DNA from: Bacillaceae bacterium
GTDB lineage: Bacteria > Bacillota > Bacilli > JACDOE01
Assembly (NCBI GenBank): GCA_017656255.1
Contig: JACDOE010000001.1
Coordinates: forward strand, 747,205 to 811,204
Direction: 5' to 3'
DNA length: 64,000 bases
In this document: positions 62,244 through 64,000 of the stretch, piece by piece
Layout of the letters: the number at the start of each line of letters is the position of its first letter
How positions within the stretch are numbered: position 1 is the first letter of the stretch
The notes under the pieces: model-generated
The model's input: only the letters and a program-made list of their open reading frames with translations
The model's database searches: none
Told to the model about the DNA's origin: nothing
Made by a program: the position numbers and the translations under genes

Positions 62244-63134
62244 TCAGTACCTCCGCTTCTTCTCATTCATTTCCTGTAAAAACTGCACATAATGTTCGTA
62301 TCTTTCCGGATGTATTCCGCCGTTTTCCAGAGCTTCCTGGACCGCACAATCGGGTTCGCTCACATGCAGGCAGCCCCGGAATTTACATTGCGGGGAATAA
62401 GCTCTCAGATCGATAAAACAATCGCTTAACTCCTCTTTTTCCATATGCCTGAAATCCAGCTGGCTGAATCCAGGCGTATCGGCCACGGCGCCTCCTTCTT
62501 TAAACGGAAGCAACTCGACGTGACGCGTGGTATGGCGTCCCCGTTTTAATTTGGTGCTTACCTGGCCGGTTTCCAGATCACGACCGGGAAAGATTCGGCT
62601 TAACAATGACGATTTTCCCACGCCGGAAGGGCCGGCGAATACTGAAATTTTGCCGGCCAGGTGTTTTTTAAGCTGTTCGATTTCTTCATTTTCTTTTGCA
62701 CTGGTGGTTATAACGGGATACCCGATGGATTGATAAAGTTGAATCATCGCGTCGATGTCTTCCTGTTTACCTTTTTTGCGTTCCAGATCCATTTTATTGA
62801 TGCAGATGAGTGATTGTATCCCGGCATATTCGGTATGCACCAGAATCTTGTCCAGTAAATAAGGATTGAAGGGCGGCTCATCGAATGAAACAACCACGAC
62901 AGCCAGATCGATATTGGCAACCGGGGGGCGGATCAATTCGTTTTTCCTCGGAAGCACATTTTGCACATACCCTTCCTTCTCGCCAGTCGGGTCGAATTCT
63001 ACCTGATCACCGACCAGGGGCGTGATGCCCTTTTTTTTAAACAATCCCCTCGCCCGACATTGCCAGACGACGTTGTTTTCATCTGACACATAATAATAAC
63101 CGCTCAGTGCTTTGATGATTCGCCCCTTCGCCAT
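62244..63134 (-). CDS. rsgA: Small-ribosomal-subunit biogenesis GTPase RsgA (YloQ/CpgA)
   Basis: A circularly permuted GTPase that checks late 30S assembly. The 296-residue protein has an N-terminal OB fold (1-65), G4 ICINKMDL (about 115-122) before G1 FAGPSGVGKSSLLSRIFPG, G3 DTPGFSQLD, and a zinc-binding C-terminal motif with CKFRGCLHVSEPDC. It lies between prkC and rpe as in B. subtilis. AAGGAGG precedes the ATG. Confidence 0.97.
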   Translation of the reverse strand: MAKGRIIKALSGYYYVSDENNVVWQCRARGLFKKKGITPLVGDQVEFDPTGEKEGYVQNVLPRKNELIRPPVANIDLAVVVVSFDEPPFNPYLLDKILVHTEYAGIQSLICINKMDLERKKGKQEDIDAMIQLYQSIGYPVITTSAKENEEIEQLKKHLAGKISVFAGPSGVGKSSLLSRIFPGRDLETGQVSTKLKRGRHTTRHVELLPFKEGGAVADTPGFSQLDFRHMEKEELSDCFIDLRAYSPQCKFRGCLHVSEPDCAVQEALENGGIHPERYEHYVQFLQEMNEKKRRY

Positions 63135-63179
63135 ATATCTACCTCCTTCCTCTTTATCTTATGATGGATGGGTCGCCTT

Positions 63180-64000
63180 CTAATCCCGATAGCTAACCAT
63201 TTTCTTCTCCAGCAGGCTTCCGTCCTGATACACCTTGATATAACCATTTTGTCCCGGTGCCAGCACCAGATGGACGCGGAACACCCGGGTCTTCGAAACA
63301 GTCTCGTGAATCTGGGTCAGGTCTTCGCCCCGGGCGTCCGTCACCATGATGGTTACATCCACCTGCTGGTCCCGTTCCACTTCAACTTTGATTGGGTAAT
63401 AAAGCTCTTTGGCATCATCCGGATATCCCTTGCTGATTTTAATGGCTACTTCCGATCCCGGAGATACTTCATCACCGGGCTTGTAGGGAAATTGCCAGTA
63501 CACTTTTCCGGGAGGCTGGTAGCTTTCGCCGTACTGGATGTCTTCAGCCAGTTCCAGTCCATATTTCAGCAAAGTCGCTCTGGCTTCTTCCTCAGTCTTT
63601 CCGATAAGATTCGGCATTTCGATGGTATCTACTCCCTTACTGACCGTAAGGACCACTGTCGTTTCACCGGGGATAACCATTTCACCGGGTGCCGGTTCCT
63701 GACTGATGATTTTCCCGGCGTCAACGGTTTCACTGGATTCCTTCTCCACTTTGATTTCTGCAAATTGATTGGCCAGTTCGGCCTGAACTTTGCGGTAAGG
63801 AAGACCGCGGAAGTCATCCATTTCTACCTTCTTTTTACCCTTGCTGACATAGAGCAGCACCTGCGTATTCTGCTTGACCACCATGCCGGGAGCCGGTTGC
63901 TGTCTGACGACAAATCCTTCCTTGGTCACATCGTGATATATTTCTTTAATGTCAGCCTGAAGTCCGTTCTGTTTTAATTTCTCCACCGCTGCCTCTTGAG
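63180..64000 (-). CDS. prkC: Serine/threonine kinase PrkC, C-terminal PASTA part (5' end outside the window)
   Basis: The reading frame runs off the right edge with no start inside the window. The visible 273 residues hold three PASTA repeats (extracellular muropeptide- or beta-lactam-binding modules), each ending in a PAPG/KPGD turn plus VSKG or ISKG, e.g. EPAPGEMVIPGETTVVLTVS, and a final beta-rich domain of about 85 residues. The kinase and transmembrane domains would lie to the right. Position before rsgA and PASTA content identify PrkC, the germination and wall-signalling kinase. Confidence 0.9.
   Translation of the reverse strand, partial: QEAAVEKLKQNGLQADIKEIYHDVTKEGFVVRQQPAPGMVVKQNTQVLLYVSKGKKKVEMDDFRGLPYRKVQAELANQFAEIKVEKESSETVDAGKIISQEPAPGEMVIPGETTVVLTVSKGVDTIEMPNLIGKTEEEARATLLKYGLELAEDIQYGESYQPPGKVYWQFPYKPGDEVSPGSEVAIKISKGYPDDAKELYYPIKVEVERDQQVDVTIMVTDARGEDLTQIHETVSKTRVFRVHLVLAPGQNGYIKVYQDGSLLEKKMVSYRD

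Overview
The window is a chromosomal core region of a spore-forming member of the Bacillota, most likely Bacillales. Gene order follows the Bacillus subtilis prkC-rsgA-rpe-spoVM-rpmB-yloU-fakA-sda-recG-fapR-plsX-fab-rnc-smc-ftsY-ylxM-ffh-rpsP-khpA-ylqD-rimM-trmD-rplS-lepB-rbgA-rnhB-ylqG/ylqH-sucCD-dprA block, read almost entirely on the minus strand from right to left. Sporulation markers are SpoVM (27 aa), Sda, YlbJ, two YjcZ-like microproteins and a probable CsfG-type small RNA. No rRNA, tRNA, CRISPR array, insertion sequence or prophage is visible. The species cannot be named from the sequence alone.

Layout from the left. 1-3.4 kb: dprA and sucCD. 3.5-14.8 kb: an accessory block with a lipoprotein, sda under a promoter carrying DnaA-box-like sites, a possible four-gene operon (MFS exporter, DCC protein, GAF histidine kinase, TPP enzyme), a TPR membrane protein, a membrane cupredoxin, an MBL hydrolase, a frameshifted small gene and an orphan NHxDxDG protein. 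14.9-22 kb: yifB/comM, a PAS-PAS-GGDEF-EAL protein with a perfect CRP/FNR-type palindrome upstream, a DUF309 gene, and the coupled trio ylqG-flhB2-yraN. 22-34 kb: rnhB, rbgA, lepB, rplS (own promoter and leader), trmD, rimM, ylqD, khpA, rpsP, ffh, ylxM, ftsY, smc. 34-41.4 kb: twin microproteins, rnc, and the fatty-acid operon fapR-plsX-fabH-fabD-fabG-acpP-fabF led by a FapR operator.

41.5-47 kb: a self-contained three-gene cassette of secreted proteins, each starting with copper-amine-oxidase-N-type domains, inserted between fapR and rpmF. 47-53.5 kb: the ylb group (rpmF, yceD, tmcAL, ylbL, a patatin, ylbJ, coaD, rsmD), including a divergent promoter pair whose -35 boxes overlap. 53.5-53.85 kb: a plus-strand transcript unit between rsmD and recG, read here as a CsfG-like sRNA preceded by a 24-codon CxxC ORF. 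53.8-64 kb: recG, sdaAA/AB, degV (FakB-like), fakA, yloU, rpmB, spoVM, a 61-aa membrane protein, rpe, rsgA and the 3' end of prkC.

Functionally the window joins protein export and ribosome maturation (ffh, ftsY, lepB, rbgA, rimM, trmD, ribosomal proteins), membrane lipid supply (FapR regulon, PlsX, FakA/FakB, ACP), chromosome maintenance (smc, recG, dprA, rnhB) and sporulation control. The least explained parts are the copper-amine-oxidase-domain cassette, the kinase/TPP-enzyme operon and the rsmD-recG RNA locus. Many start codons were re-assigned from Shine-Dalgarno spacing, and this is stated where it matters.
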